Below the pieces are notes generated by a model. The model was not told the DNA's origin, did not search any database, and saw nothing but the letters and a program-made list of their open reading frames with translations. Below are positions 45,701 through 57,099 of a stretch of 64,000 bases of DNA, in pieces; position 1 is the first letter of the stretch, and every line of letters starts with the position of its first letter. The DNA is taken from positions 546,778 to 610,777 of the forward strand of contig NW_005199926.1 of assembly GCF_000372725.1 (NCBI RefSeq), given 5' to 3'. The DNA comes from Emiliania huxleyi CCMP1516. Lineage: Eukaryota; Haptophyta; Isochrysidales; Noelaerhabdaceae. The translations under genes were made by a program, and so were the position numbers.

Positions 45701-45717
45701 AAGCGGCGAATGTGTGA
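42712..45717 (+). CDS. Membrane-anchored astacin-family metalloprotease
   Basis: A single intron-less frame of 1001 residues. A signal peptide (about 1-17) and a propeptide come first, with a dibasic site near 95-96. The M12A catalytic domain has HEIGHALGLGH (zinc ligands H205, H209, H215; catalytic E206), RPDRD just after, and the Met-turn SIMHY (259-261). Then come three related modules of about 80-100 residues with Y...(G/A)PxY...YxYW...W.I patterns (two of them nearly identical, starting VEYYAAGFTASGAPYY and VEYNAVGYTASGAPYY). They are separated by hydroxyproline-type Ser-Pro runs, as in algal wall proteins. A domain with a VVASFTATRGDLYDF start precedes one transmembrane helix (about 948-973) and a short basic tail. 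A cell-surface or extracellular-matrix protease is the likely role. It is present in only one of the two duplicated units. Confidence 0.92.
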   Translation: MLRLYLVLACLAGDARGSSEGSQILERFADEYTRLNISASVDSPPSRLEMMTAVVDRMSTAELIDSGLWLTDDEIDDELGVAHHKQDGEHFGSGRRLNRLVEPYSDIHSNAIVHKGGEVYYCFDGSADSTRRSAFEKAVNRAEVEINQLGFCLTFVRTYACDHSAITVGRYDDDSCHVNSPWDGEGIKLNMGWCNDDTRLGDIVHEIGHALGLGHTHKRPDRDAYVIIHYDNIVSDQHHQYTIDEDYSTHLPYDYNSIMHYPAIGGFAIDPSKNAISTKTSDARIGRSTGGFSLTDARQIRDIYGCSETCCSSLIVSLSGAASSNQGSREDVYTIVPGLSQGGMPVYKQGSGSNYLYYWPEFTDWRIGSDYLKASAGIISLDNKLQCPQQASTWAYWDSDNFVTSAGVSVKCSVLESYVLVTSGTCNDVPGRARITSAFECAQAAHELRPFLNGYSDADVTPTVQEGSASDDPPGCWFEDEWFGDDLYFNPGTQTGDCSTDDKCLCRFHTLRPPSPPLPSPLPPPLVVAGGGDCVPDLDDVEYYAAGFTASGAPYYRHPSSVFYIYWDPDCYGDGSGSARWIVDNDAPSTTASSDLDGDRSCNYWAHRISADSSSPPLGTNTWPVWCYGSWAQLDLTLSAPSPSPPPPPPPPPPFVVTGGCSSLLANVEYNAVGYTASGAPYYRDSSSLYYIYWDPDPDGDGSTARWIVDNDAPSTTAASDLDGDGSRIYWASISSADSSSPPLGTATWSMYCDGWTNNDLTLTSSASPSPPPPSASPSLPPPSASPSSPPPSTLPSPPPPSPPPAVSPSPQSEEPGSFRVVASFTATRGDLYDFYDEATKRNILEKLAELAGFAFVPLDSTIGVYSAPCSMGTCANVAVIATFPVVTQSEVSSAQSNLEQYSGAAGQDAFEEQMGPILAGVGASVETAVVVEVEEDPKPTASGSGGSPVVAIAAAAAGVAVMAALGGGYVYYKKKRLPKEPSNSVVAKIKQGGTPEAANV

Positions 45718-46026
45718 CGCGGACGCTAGCACCGCCAACGACCTATCTCAAACCACAAACGGTGACGCCTCCTCGGGCGCACCCGTTGATTATGACACCC
45801 ACGCGCTCCCCGGGCCTGAACTTTGTTGACTACTCATGCCTTTGCCTTTGTCGACTATTCATGACCCTCCCAGAGCGAGAGCACAGCGCGCAGCTGTCGC
45901 CGGATACTGTTTGTTTGTACTCAGTACTGTCTCCCGCCCCACGCCGTCCATCGACGCCGTCCACACCGTCACACGGACCTGCAGCTCTATATGTGTATGA
46001 GGTGAAGGACACTCTGACCAGTTGCC
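45718..46026. other. Short spacer, nothing seen
   Basis: 3' flank of the astacin gene up to the start of block B'. No feature recognised. Confidence 0.4.
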
Positions 46027-46216
46027 CTCTATTACTGGACACCAGGCGGTTGCATGGGTGGCAAGAGCCGTTGATGAGACGGTCACACACAGGCGGTCAC
46101 AAGAAGGCGGGAAGGAATCCGGTAACCCGAAACGGCCGGCCGTCAGAACTTCCGCACGCGCCTCGGTTCGATTGGCCACTGCGTGTCTGCGCGACTCGGG
46201 AGCTGTCGGTGTAGCC

Positions 46217-48179
46217 ATGCAAGCGGTTATCGATCCCACCAGGGCAAAGCGGAGCTCGGTCGGGGCCATGGGCGTCGAGGCGCTCAGGAGCTCTGTGGTC
46301 GGCCTCAGCAGGCAATCCCGCCGCAGCATGTCCGTCCAAGAGGGCAGGACGCACAAAGGTCACCTGCGCCCGCCAAGGAGCTAGCCAGCTCAAAATTTGC
46401 ACCAGTTACTTCCCTCCAATCTGTCTGTTCAGGCGGCGAGCCGCGCAGATCGTACTCGGCCCCTGCCCGATGCTCGGATTCGGTACATCCTGAGCCTGAG
46501 CCCGAGACAAGCGAGCGGTCGCCGCTGTGCTCTCCCGGCCGAGCAGTCCGTATTGCGCCCGACATCAAAGCTGGGCCCGCCTTTGATCCTGCCAACCACC
46601 GCATTGCTATTTGGGCATTTGGGTCCCGTGGCGACGTACAGCCCTATGTAGCGTTGTGCGTTGCACTGCAGGAGGCCGGCTACGACGTGATGCTAATCCT
46701 GTACGCGGACTGTGTGTCGGTCAGACGGTGTAGATGCCCGCCGTAAGAACGGCCATCCCAGCTAGGCCTCCCCCATCGGGGGTCCCCATCGTCCGAGTGC
46801 ATGCGTCAGGTGGCCGAGCATTGGGGCGTCAAGAAGACTCACGCCATCCCATTTGAACTGGGCGCAATGCTGCGGAACGAGGCCGTCGCCAAGAACCTCT
46901 GGGCAGGCACGCGTCTACCGCCTCGGGCGCTGATTGCGGCCGGTATGCTCGCAGTCTTAGTCGGAGCTGTGCGGTAATAGGCAAGCTCCTCAAGCTCAAG
47001 AAGGCAATCGAAGAGCTGCACAACTGGGAGGCTGAGTTTGACGAGCTGCACTCCGTCAGGGAGGCGGTCGTGGCCTTTTGCCCGACGCTTCTGATCTCGA
47101 CCGCAACCGTGTCGACGGTGGCGTGCTGCTTGACCGAGAAGCTCGGAATTCCTCACATCCTCACCTACCTGCAGCCGGCGCACCCGTCTCGCCAGTATTT
47201 CCCCGTCATGTTGGAATGGCTTTTGTCGACGACGAGGCTGGGCTTCCTCGCCCGCCTTCGATGCCTCAACGGCATCGGCCACTCTCTGATCACTCTCGGG
47301 GGTGCGCGTTGGAGCGTAGACCATCCGCAGGCGTGGTGGGTGGAGAAGGCGCTCGACCTGAAGCCGGCCGCGACCAGAAAGCAGCTCGTCGAGATGTGGT
47401 ACCGGCCTCCCTGTCCCGTCTTGCTGTTCGTCTCGTCGCACCTCTTCCCGCGGCCGAGCGACTGGGACGACATGATTCAGCAACCAGGCCCACTCACCGT
47501 CAAGGAGGACGCCGTCGAGCCAGCCGAGGACCTTCGCGCCTTTGTGGAGGCCAAGGCGGAGCCGCCCATCTACATCGGCTGGGGCTCGATGGTGTGTCGC
47601 TCCGCCACCTTCATGACCGAGCTCGCCTGCCGTGCCATCTGGCTGGCAAATGCGCGCGGTGTCGTGCTCGGCGGTTGGGCGAAGCTGAGCGTAGATGCGC
47701 TGGACCGCAGTAAGGCGGACTTCGCGAATCTGAAGGCGTACGTCGACGCGAATGTCTTCTTTGTGCCGCCCGCCGCGGCGTGCCCCCACGAGTGGCTCTT
47801 CCGTCGCTGCAAGCTGACGGTCCACCATGGGGGCGCCGGCACCATGGTCGCCGCTGTGCGCGCGGGCCGCCCTACCATCATCACTCCGGTCGCCTTTGAT
47901 CAGCACGTTCACGCGAGGTGGGTGTCCCGGATCGGCTGCGGCAGAGGCACCAGCGCGCTGGGGCGCGTCACTCCCAAGGAGCTCCTGGGCGCAATCAAGA
48001 AGTGCAACTCCACCGAAATGGTGGAGACCGCGAAGAGGATCGGGGAACTCGTCCGATCGGAGAACGGCGTGGAGTCCAGCGTCAAGATGATCGGCAGCTA
48101 CTTGGAGTCGCAAGTGGAGACGGGTCGGTGGAAAGAGATGTTTGAGCAGCGGTGGACGAGCCTGCGCCGCCAGAAGTAA
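46217..48179 (+). CDS. Sterol glucosyltransferase-like (GT28/UGT80), copy B'
   Basis: Same four-exon model as the first copy, shifted by 17737 bases: 46217-46358, 46433-46719, 46798-46942, 46981-48179. The last exon encodes the same protein, including the HHGGAGT donor-site block; the single difference I noted is a synonymous proline codon. Either a second gene or the other allele of the first. Confidence 0.88.
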
Positions 48180-48812
48180 CAGGACTGGGAGGAGGACGCT
48201 GGGCACCACAGAGGACGCGCGAGACGAACAGTCCAACTTAATACGAGTCACGTGAGGTGTGACAACGTTCTCCCATCTTGGCTGCGCTGCTCGAGGGGGC
48301 AACTTGCAAAAGCGTGAGTGCCGTCAGAGCCCCACCGGGGTCAGCGAGGCGGGGAGAGTCTCGAGAGACGAGAGTGGAGTCTGGAGAGAGAGGCAGCAGC
48401 CCCTTGGAGTGTGAAGATCCGCAGGACTGGAGCGAAAACAAAAAAAGCAAGCGAGTGGAGAGGCAGGGAGGGTGTTATCGTGTGTGCACACTGGAGACAC
48501 TTCTCTGGAGACAGCGCGGACAGCTCAGAGACTACAGACACTCTGGAGTGCGTTGGGGCCTGCAGTCCTCATTCACATTCACCCACGCGCTCACAAGGCG
48601 TGATTTTTTAAGTTCTCAAGGCCACGATCGAGCTGATCCCGTCCGCGCTCTCTCTATAAACTATAACTATTTTCCGACCGCCTCGCCATGCCGTATCCCG
48701 CGCCTGAAGAGGCTCCCGCCGATGATTTTATCTCTCCAGTGTCTGCTATCCTTGTGGGGATGGCAACGGCGCCACGCCGCCGGCGCAACGCGCGCCACCG
48801 CCCGCGCCATTG

Positions 48813-50203
48813 TCACTCGCCGCTCGCGGCGCGCAAATAGGTGTTGCTCGTCATCAGCTTGGAGAGGCCAGTCATGCCGAGCTGCGCCATCGCCTGGTAC
48901 GACTCGAGCTGCGCGCGCGCCACGTCTGCGCCCTCCGAGTCGCTGGCGTCGAGCGTGGCGAGTGCGCGTCCGAAGAGCTGATTCACCGCCTCCTCCTCCT
49001 CCTCGCACAGCGCGACGAGCTCGCGCAGCGTCGCGCCGGCGCCAAACGTGTTGTGCAGCAGCATCGCGTCGCTGACCGCCTTCTTGGCCGCCTGCTTGCG
49101 CTTGTACTCGTCGTACACCTCCGGAGGGAGGGGCGGTAACGGCGATCGGCTATCTCCCGACTACGTCTGACTGTGCACTTTGGGTACAACCCGGCTATAC
49201 CTGTACCTCCGCCATATGTGGGCCGCATCTGGGCCGCATCGAGGCTAGATCTGGGCTAGATCTCGGCTACACCTCGGAAAAGTTGGTACCGATGATGGTG
49301 ATTGGCATCGCAAGCGTCAGGACACCTGTGCGACGAGGGCCCGACCCGTCGCTCCCGGGCGGGCGGCGGGCGGCGGGCGGCGGGGCGCGCGGCGGCGCCT
49401 GCGAACATTGCAACGGTGGCCACAACCTTGCCCCCCGCCTCCACCGGGAAGGTATCGCCGTACCCGACGGTGGTCATCGTCACGACGGCCCACCAGAAGG
49501 TGGAGGGGATGGAGGGGAAGGGCGACACGGAGCCGTCGGAGCGGACGAACGCCCCGTTCACCAAGACGCCGCGCTCTGCGTACCAGAGCAGCGCCGAAAA
49601 GATGAGCACGGCGACCGAGACGAGGACGACGAGCATCTTGAGCCCCTCGGCGCTCTTCGAGATCGCCTTGGCGAAGAGCTGCAGCTCGGTCGAGTGGCGA
49701 AGCAGCCGCATCAGCCGCACGACTCGCATGACTCGCAGGACGCCTCCTGCGCCGCTCGCGCCGCCGTGTGAGGAGAGGTAGAGCTCGAGGTAGAAGGGGA
49801 GGATGGCGGCGAGGTCGATCAGGTTCATCGGCTCGACGAGGAAGGTGAGCCGCGACCCCTTCTCGTGGACGAGCAGGCGCAGCAGGTACTCGAGTGTGAA
49901 GATTGCGACGACAGTGTACTCTGCGTCGGCAGCAAAGGCGGGGTACCAGTCGCTGCTGCGCGACCACTCCGTGGAGGAGACGACGAAGGTGGTGGTCGAC
50001 ACGACGATAGCGATCACCACCACCCACGAGACCACCCACGCGGCGGTCGACGAGGACGGCTCGTTCAGGAGGAGGTTCAGCTGCCGCCGCGCGCGGCCGA
50101 GCGGCGTGGTGGGCGGAGGCAGGGCCCAGACGGACCCGCGGGCGGAGGAGGCGCTGACGGAGCGCGTGTTGGGCTCCGGCTGCTTGTCCAAGAGGGTGTC
50201 CAT
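48813..50203 (-). CDS. Voltage-gated potassium channel, copy B'
   Basis: Exons 50203-49399, 49325-49273 and 49118-48813 give the same 387-residue channel as the first copy, with the S4 arginines and TVGYGD filter intact. The GC-AG first intron is 2 bp longer here, and a codon near the start differs silently. That an intron length change leaves the protein unchanged supports the exon model. Confidence 0.92.
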
Positions 50204-51478
50204 GGGAGACGTGAGGGGGGTAGAGCGTCGAGATGAGCAACGCGGGCAGAAGAAACAGACCCCGCGCAGTCCGCCACCTCGTCCTGGGAGAGACAGAGAA
50301 GTTGTTATGTTGGGATGGGCGACGCACGAACACAAAGGCACAGTGCGCACCCCGCCCCGCTCGCAGGTCGTGCATCACACAGGTGAAGAGAAGCTCTCAC
50401 AGGTGGACTGTGTGTCTGAGTCTGTGTGCCTCCTCGGGGTTTGTAGTCGCGACAGACTACCCGTGGCTTGGGCGGGCACTTTTGGTGGTGGTGCGCAGCG
50501 CCACCGGCGCCGCGTCGGAGTGGCGGCCGCCACTCGCGTGGTGCGTTGCGGCCTCTCCGGAGAGCCCCCGTCACCACCGGCGGCCGCCTTCAACTCCCCG
50601 AGCGGGGCCGGCTGGGGGCCGGCTGGACACCGGCACGATCGGCAATTCCCTGCGCGCCTTGCGTAGGGCCACAGCCCCTGGGCCAGCTTGCTGTGGGAAC
50701 CACCTCAAGGCCGGCGCATGCGCCGGCGATGGACTGACCCAGCAGCTCAAGGGCTCGCACTCTCCTCACCACCACCGCGCGCGCGCGCTGCAGCAGGAGT
50801 GCCGCAGCCGCACTGCGACAATATGCCGCACTGCGACAATATGCCGCAGCTGCACCGCTTCTCCTGGACAGCCATCGAGTACTCGATGGTCCACTCCGAT
50901 GGCGCGGTCAGCACCGCGCCGAATCTCTTCTGAGAGCCGGCGCGGATCGCGGACGGATGCGGCTCAAGGCTCTGCCGGCGGGTCTGTGGCCTGGCGCCTG
51001 CTAGACTGCGGGTCCAAATATACCCCGGCCTCGCGCGCGCCACCGCCCCCGGCGCGGGGTGGGATATCAGTTCGTGAGTTCTGTGTCCCCGTCCCTGTGC
51101 TCCACCTTCTTCTCCCGTGTCAGTCCCTGAGAACCCCATTATGTAGCGCCACCTCGTGAGCTGTCCTGTGAGCTGCGTGCTGTGTGTCCAGCAGTCCGGA
51201 CCCGGTGCTAAGGCTGCCGGTGACAGTGTGCCTCGTGTCGGCTCCCGAGCCAATCGTGTGCAGCGTGTGTGTGCGTGTGGGCCCGTCCTCCATGCTTGGA
51301 GGTGTGTAAGACTGACTGACTGACAGACTAGCGGAGCACCGCGTGGAGCACTTGGAGAAGAGGCGGGTTTTCTTCTTCTCTTTTTGGGGCGAGAGGCTTC
51401 GGGATGGTCGGCTTCGAGTCGGTGTAGCTCGCGGCAGCCTGGCAAGGCGGTAAAGGAAGGGCGGCCCGCGCGCAGGGG

Positions 51479-54232
51479 ATGTCGTCCTATGTGTTCTACG
51501 AGAACCTCCCGGACGGCGTCCACGACGTGCTGCTCGGTCCGCAGAACGGCCTCTACCTCACCGGCTACGACTCACGCCGCCGCATCACCTTTGTGCTCTA
51601 CGCACCGCCCTTTGGCCAGCGGCTGCGGTACATCTCGCAGCTGCCGTACCGGGACTACGGACAGTTCGCGCCCACTGTCCTGGGCGCGCACGAGGAGTCC
51701 CGCGGCACGCTGCTCATCCTCCTCTACCAGCGGCCGATTTCGTGGGGCAGCGAGTCGATGGCCCTGTACCGAGTCAGCCCCGAGGACGGGAGCCAGACGC
51801 TGCTGAGTTCGACGCCGTCGCCCTTCTGGCCGCCGACGGCGCTGCTGCCCCGCTCGGACGGCTCGGTCCTCGTCGCCACCTCTGGCTCCGGCCCGCTCCT
51901 CCGCTACGACGGCTGCAACGCCACAGCGTGCGCCGGCCCGAGTGCACTCGCCTCGGCCGCCTCGAACGCGACTGGCAAGGCGGGGCTCGCGGAGGTGCGA
52001 ACGGCGCACGGCAAGACCCTCTGCCTCGTCACCGGCTCGGACCAGCTGACTGGCCGGGGCGGCTCCATCTGCTGCGAGCGGCGGGACGGCTCTCTGCAAA
52101 CGATTTGGGCACCCGCCACCGCCACGGCCACCGCCGCCGCCCCCGCCTCCGCCGCCGCCGATTCGCCCTCCCCCGCGCCTGTCCTGCCGCCGGCCCCGCC
52201 CCCGGAAGGGGCGGCGTCGGAGGGGGGCGCGCCCGAGCGGGACCCTCCCGGTGGCGACCCGGCGCGGCGGGCGAGGCTCGAGGCGCCAGAGGCGTGGGGG
52301 AGCGGCAACCGCTCCTCCTCCTCCTCCTCCTCCTCCTCCATGGCTGCGATGACGCAGAGCAGCCCCTCCCTGCTCGCACGGGGCCCCCCGGTGGTGCTGC
52401 GTCGCGCGCGGCGCGGCGGCGGCGCTGCGGCGACCGCCGAGGAACGCCGCGGCGCCGAGGCGGGCGGCGGCGCCGAGGCGGGCGGCGGCGCTGAGGCGGG
52501 CGGCGGCGCCGCGGCGGAGGCTGCCGTCGAGGTGGACTCTCTTCTCGTGGTCTCCCTCTATCCGACGAGTCCGCGCGGCTTCGAGGAGCGCCGCGCACGC
52601 ACACGCGGCGCGCCGGCCACTCGCCCCCCGGCGTGCAACGTAGGTGAGTACGGCTTCGAGCAAGGAGCGGTCAACGCGCTGCGCCCGCGCGCCGCCCTGC
52701 TCGGCGAGACGTGCGGCGACGCCGGCTGCTGGGCGGCGCCACAGCGCGTCGCGAGCTCGCTCTCCAACCCGCGCGGCGTCGCGGTGAGCGCCGCGCTCGG
52801 CAAGCTCTACGTCGTGGAGCAGAATACGCTGCGCGGCGCCTCGTATGAGCTCTTCTCGGGCGACGTGCTCCAGTGCACGCTAGAAGCGAGGTCGGGGGAG
52901 ATATGGGGAGATGTGGGGGACGTGCTCCAGCCCTGCACGCTAGAAGCGGAAGATGCATTCTGGTCTTCCAAACAGCGCTTGAGAGGACACGTACTCCGCT
53001 GTCGCTGCTGTATTCGGAGCCCGTGCATCCACGCGGTGCTCTGAATACACGGCACACCACCGTCCTCCCGCCCCGAGGTTGGCGTGTTCAGCACGTAGGC
53101 TCTGCACCGACGGGCGGTACGAGTGCGGCGCGGGCCAGAATGCGGGCGAGTGCGAATGCGCGGCGGGCTTCGGCGGCGCGTGCTGCGACACGCCCTCCTC
53201 CTCGAGCGGTGTGGTCTCCCTCCTCGCCACCGCGGGCTGGTGGGGCGCGTTTGCGCCGCCGCTGCTCGCGGCGTTCGCTCTCCTCTCTTTTGGGTTGCGC
53301 CGCCGGCGCGCCTCCCCCCTGCCGGCCGGCTGGTCGCTCAGCGACGCATCGCTGCTCGAGGCGCGCGACGCGCGGCCCATGCCTCCGCGCGTGGCTCGGC
53401 GGCGCGGACTCTTCGCCCAGCTCGACTCTCAGCAGGATGCCGCATCGCTCGCGCCTGTCAACGTCGGCGGCAGCGCGCTCTCGCTCGCGTCGCTGCTCGC
53501 GCCGATGAGGCAACCGTTGCTCGGCGAGGGCGGCGCTTGCTCCGGCTCGCACCAGCCCCCTCGGTGAGTAACGAATTGATGACCCGAGTCACCCGAGATT
53601 ACCCGAGATTACTTGATTCATCAGGCTCGCACCAGTCCCTGCTCTCCATGCCCGTCGCGTGGGGCGGCGGCGCGACCCGCGAGCCGTCGAGCTGCGACGG
53701 CTCCGCCCTCGGCGACTTCGACCTGCCCTTCGACTCGACGCTGCCTTCGCCCCACGGCGACCGCTCCTCCGTCGGCTCGATCTCTCGCGACCGCACGCCC
53801 CTCTCAACCCCGCAGCGGCCGCCGCCTGCGGGGGCGCCGCTGGCCACCGAGCCGGGCAGTGTTCCTCGCGCGGCCGCCACGGCCGAGGCCGGCAGCGGCA
53901 GCATGCCCATGAGCCGGCACGGGTCGCGGATGCGCCTCTATCACGAAGTCGTCAACGAGGCCGACACGCAGGAGACGGCCCTTCCCGAGGACTCGTTCGA
54001 CGCGCCGCTCTCGCCGCTCTCGCCCCACGGCGAGCTGGCCGAGTCGCTGTTCTCGGGGTTTGGAGGCATGGACTTTCGTCCAAGGACGCCGGACCCGGGT
54101 TCCAGTGGCTCGCAGGCGCCGTCTCCCGGAGTGGCAACGTCGCGGCCCCACGGGGCGGAGTGGCAAGGCCCCGGTGGGCCCGGTCCCGGTGGCAGCCCTG
54201 GTGGCGCTGGGGTCTGGGGACGGGATGGATGA
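51479..54232 (+). CDS. Propeller-like/EGF-like single-pass membrane protein, copy B'
   Basis: Exons 51479-52866, 53099-53544 and 53625-54232 join in frame to 813 residues, one more than the other copy because of a 3-bp insertion in the Gly/Pro tail. Propeller-like strands, poly-Ser run, EGF-like cysteines, transmembrane helix and tail are all conserved. The upstream flank differs slightly from the first copy near 51330-51380. Confidence 0.7.
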
Positions 54233-54406
54233 GAACAGTGTGACGTCGGTATTGGTGTCCAGAGGGGTTCGGGTTGCGAGTAAGGCCGAAACCTCAGGAG
54301 TTCGCCTCAATCGAGGCTGGGCCTTCGAACGTCGAACTCTTCTGCGCGTTTGGCGTTACTTTCTGCTGCCACAACGATCCTAATGAGATCCCACTCTGCT
54401 CCGTAT

Positions 54407-55435
54407 CTCTTGTCGTCAGCACACAGAGCTCTCAGAGGAAGTCTCAGAGGTGGTCAGAGCGAAACCGGTTGAACGCGAACCGCAGCTCTGTTGCGACGGT
54501 CTAAGGCAGTCGGAATAAGGCAGCTTCTTCGGGCGCGACATCAGTCATGACGCATGTCGTCGAATCCCTCCGGGATGCCGCCGTTGCTCACCGATGACGG
54601 CCGTGGTTTCGAGCCACGCAACCTACCACAGGGTACCCGAGGAGCCCGAAACCCCAGCCAGGGTTCCGGCTCCTACGCTAGCCAGAAGGGGGTCTGTTCC
54701 CACTGAGTCGCGCCAAAACGCCCTACCTACCTACCTATTGCGGGCGCCAACCGCCAGGCTCCGTGCCCCACCTACCTACCTATTGCGGGGCCGTGCAGCG
54801 AAGCGAAAAATTCCCGTGAATAGGCTCCCAGCGCCCGTTTTCGGGCGCCGCCACCGCGGGCGCCGCCTCCGCACCCGTCTCGGCTGGCGTCCCAGCCGCA
54901 GGCGACACGTCTGGCATGGCCCCGTTCGCGGCTAAACGCGCCGTCTCCCGCGCGAGCGAAGCGGTTTCTGCAGCCTCCAGTCGCGGTGCGGCCTCCGCAC
55001 TCTCGCTCGGCGTTCGCCTCTCGCCCTGCTGCAGCATCCGTTCCCATCTCTGGCTGCCGTTCGCCGAGCGCCTCCTCAAAGCATGCGAGAATCTCGTCGC
55101 TCTGAAGGTCAGTCTCGAGCACGTCGTCAGCAGCGCGGATGCTCGCCAGCACGGCCCGCCGTCGGTCGCGGTCTCGTCTTAGTTCTGGCAGCGTCGGCGC
55201 CGACCTGCTCCCGCGCTGGCCACGCATCATGCTGCGCTTCGCGAGCAATCGCGTAACGGGAGGCTCGCTGGCTTTTTGCGGCTTTTTGGACTCCAGGCAC
55301 TTTTGCACTTCGTGGATTTTCACCTTTTTCTTTCTCGAGGAGCACCGCCTCGCCCCGCCGCCGGCACGGTCCGCCAGGCAGACGAAGACTCGCAACCCAG
55401 GTGGGAGGCGGGCGGCTTGCCGATTTTGCGTGCAC
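54407..55435. other. No supported gene
   Basis: A CTACCTACCTA microsatellite-like pair lies near 54725 and 54770, inside a 40-bp near-repeat ending CCTATTGCGGG. The frame running into the dehydrogenase from 55139 is open but does not look like that family, so it is left as 5' flank. Confidence 0.4.
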
Positions 55436-56550
55436 ATGCACGCGATCTTGTTCTGCCTCGCCCTCCGGCCAGCTGAGCCGGTGGGCTTCATCGGTCTTGG
55501 CATCATGGGCCAAGGCATGGCGCGGCGGCTGGCGAGTAGCGGCCAGCCGCTTCACGTGTGGACGCGAGGCGCCACCGCGGCATCGGCGCTCGCTTCCGAG
55601 CACCCTGGCGCTGTCACCGTCGCCGAGTCGCCTGCAGCCGTGGTCGAGGCGTGCTCGCGCACGTACCTGATGCTCTCCACGCCAGATGCCTGTGAGGAGG
55701 TTTACTCAATGCGAGGAGGCGTACTCGAGGGCGTCTCTGACGGGAAAGCGCTGATCGACTGTGCAACGCTGCGTCCCGAGGACATGGCAGCGCTCGCCGA
55801 GCGGGTGCACGAACGCGGCGGCTCCTTCGTCGAGGCGCCCGTCAGCGGAAGCAAGGCGCCAGCAGCCAACGGCGCCCTCATCTTCATGTGCGCGGGCGAC
55901 GAGGAGACCTTTCGGTCGGCAGAGGCGGAGCTGGCGGCAATGGGCAAGTTTACCGTATTTTGCGGCACGACGGTCGGCGCGGCCTCGAAGATGAAGCTGG
56001 TCGTGAACCTTGTCATGGGAACGCAGCTCGCCGCCCTCGCCGAAGGGCTAGCGCTCGCGTCGGCGCTTGGGCTGAGCTCGGAGGACGTGCAGGCGACAGC
56101 CTCTCCGAGCGCCCCACCCGCACGCCTCGGCGTGCACAGCACTCTGGCCACACGCTGAGCTCTCGTGCGCCGCGTTCGCGTGGCAGGCGGTCCTCGACGG
56201 CGGCGCGATGGCCTCCCCGATGGTCGCGCTCAAGGGTGAGGGACCCCCCCGGCCTTGGCAGGGAAGAGGCCCCGTCCGCCGGGCTCTCTCACGCCCGTGC
56301 GACGTGTCGTGTGCGCGCAGGACCAATGATGGCAAAGCGGGAGTACCCGACCGCGTTCCCGCTCAAGCACGCCCTGAAGGACATGCGATTCGCGCTGAAT
56401 CTCGCAGAGGCGTCCGACCTTCCCGTCTCGGCCTCGGCCACCGGCCTGTTCGCCGCGGCCGACGCGGCGGTGCCCAGCTTGGGCGACGCCGACTTTTGCG
56501 CCGTGATGGAGGCTGCGAGGGCGGCCGCCGCGACAGGGTCGGTTAGATGA
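55436..56550 (+). CDS. Beta-hydroxyacid dehydrogenase / glyoxylate-SSA reductase type
   Basis: Exons 55436-56092, 56187-56235 and 56321-56550 join in frame to 311 residues, the usual length. The family (3-hydroxyisobutyrate dehydrogenase, glyoxylate and succinic semialdehyde reductases) oxidises or reduces small hydroxy acids with NAD(P). Seen: VGFIGLGIMGQGMARRL (dinucleotide motif GLGIMG at 20-25), EAPVSGSKAPAANG (substrate loop), KMKLVVN with the catalytic lysine (about K187) and asparagine, then AVLDGGAMASPM and FPLKHALKDMRFAL. Intron 1 (56093-56186) fits GC-AG, intron 2 (56236-56320) GT-AG. The chosen start gives a short hydrophobic lead (MHAILFCLAL) before the fold; an organelle-targeting exon upstream is possible. 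Confidence 0.88.
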
Positions 56551-57099
56551 CGTGTGTGACGAAGGTCGAAGCGAGAGCGTGCTGCTGGAAGTGGGCGGGA
56601 AGTGAGAGAGTACGTCATGCGGTCTCATGGGCGGTGCACACATGAAAAACCATTTCCAACTCTCTCTGCGCGGTCCTCCCCCCAGGCTCAGTCGCGTGCT
56701 TGACCGAAGAGCAAGAGGCCACACATAGTCCAAAAGCGCACGTTTTCGGGAAGCGGAAGGCCGTCCGATCTAGCCGATACTGCTTGAGCTTGTACTGGAA
56801 GCCCATACACCCACCTACAGCTACACAGGGCTTATAGCTCCGCCAAACGCAAAGGCCAAAGGCCAAAGCGCGCAAACGTCGCAAGAAAATAATTTACACG
56901 CCGCGCCCCCCGCCCCCCCCGGCCCCGCAAGGCGCGCGATACACCGGCCTTTAAGAGCACCCAAGCCAGCGGGTCAAGGGTGTACCCGGGTACCCCCCCC
57001 CGGGAGGAAAAGGAGAAAAAACATTTCGGAGGCTCGATGGCGGCCGCATTCTAGTGGTGGCTCGCACGCGCTGCAACTGCCCTCGTCCACACAGGGAAG
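56551..57099. other. No supported gene
   Basis: C-rich runs near 56905 and 56990. The word GGCCAAA is repeated near 56850. Probably 3' and 5' flanks of the adjoining genes. Confidence 0.4.

Larger units (their letters stand above)
46027..54406. repeat. Segmental repeat block B'
   Basis: Second copy of 28294-37167, lacking the 513-bp element. Homology stops sharply after CTCCGTAT at 54406 (37167 in the other copy). Confidence 0.95.

Noticed and set aside
54560..54640. tRNA-like words (TCGAATCCC)
   Set aside because: No cloverleaf can be closed around them: acceptor and D arms do not pair.
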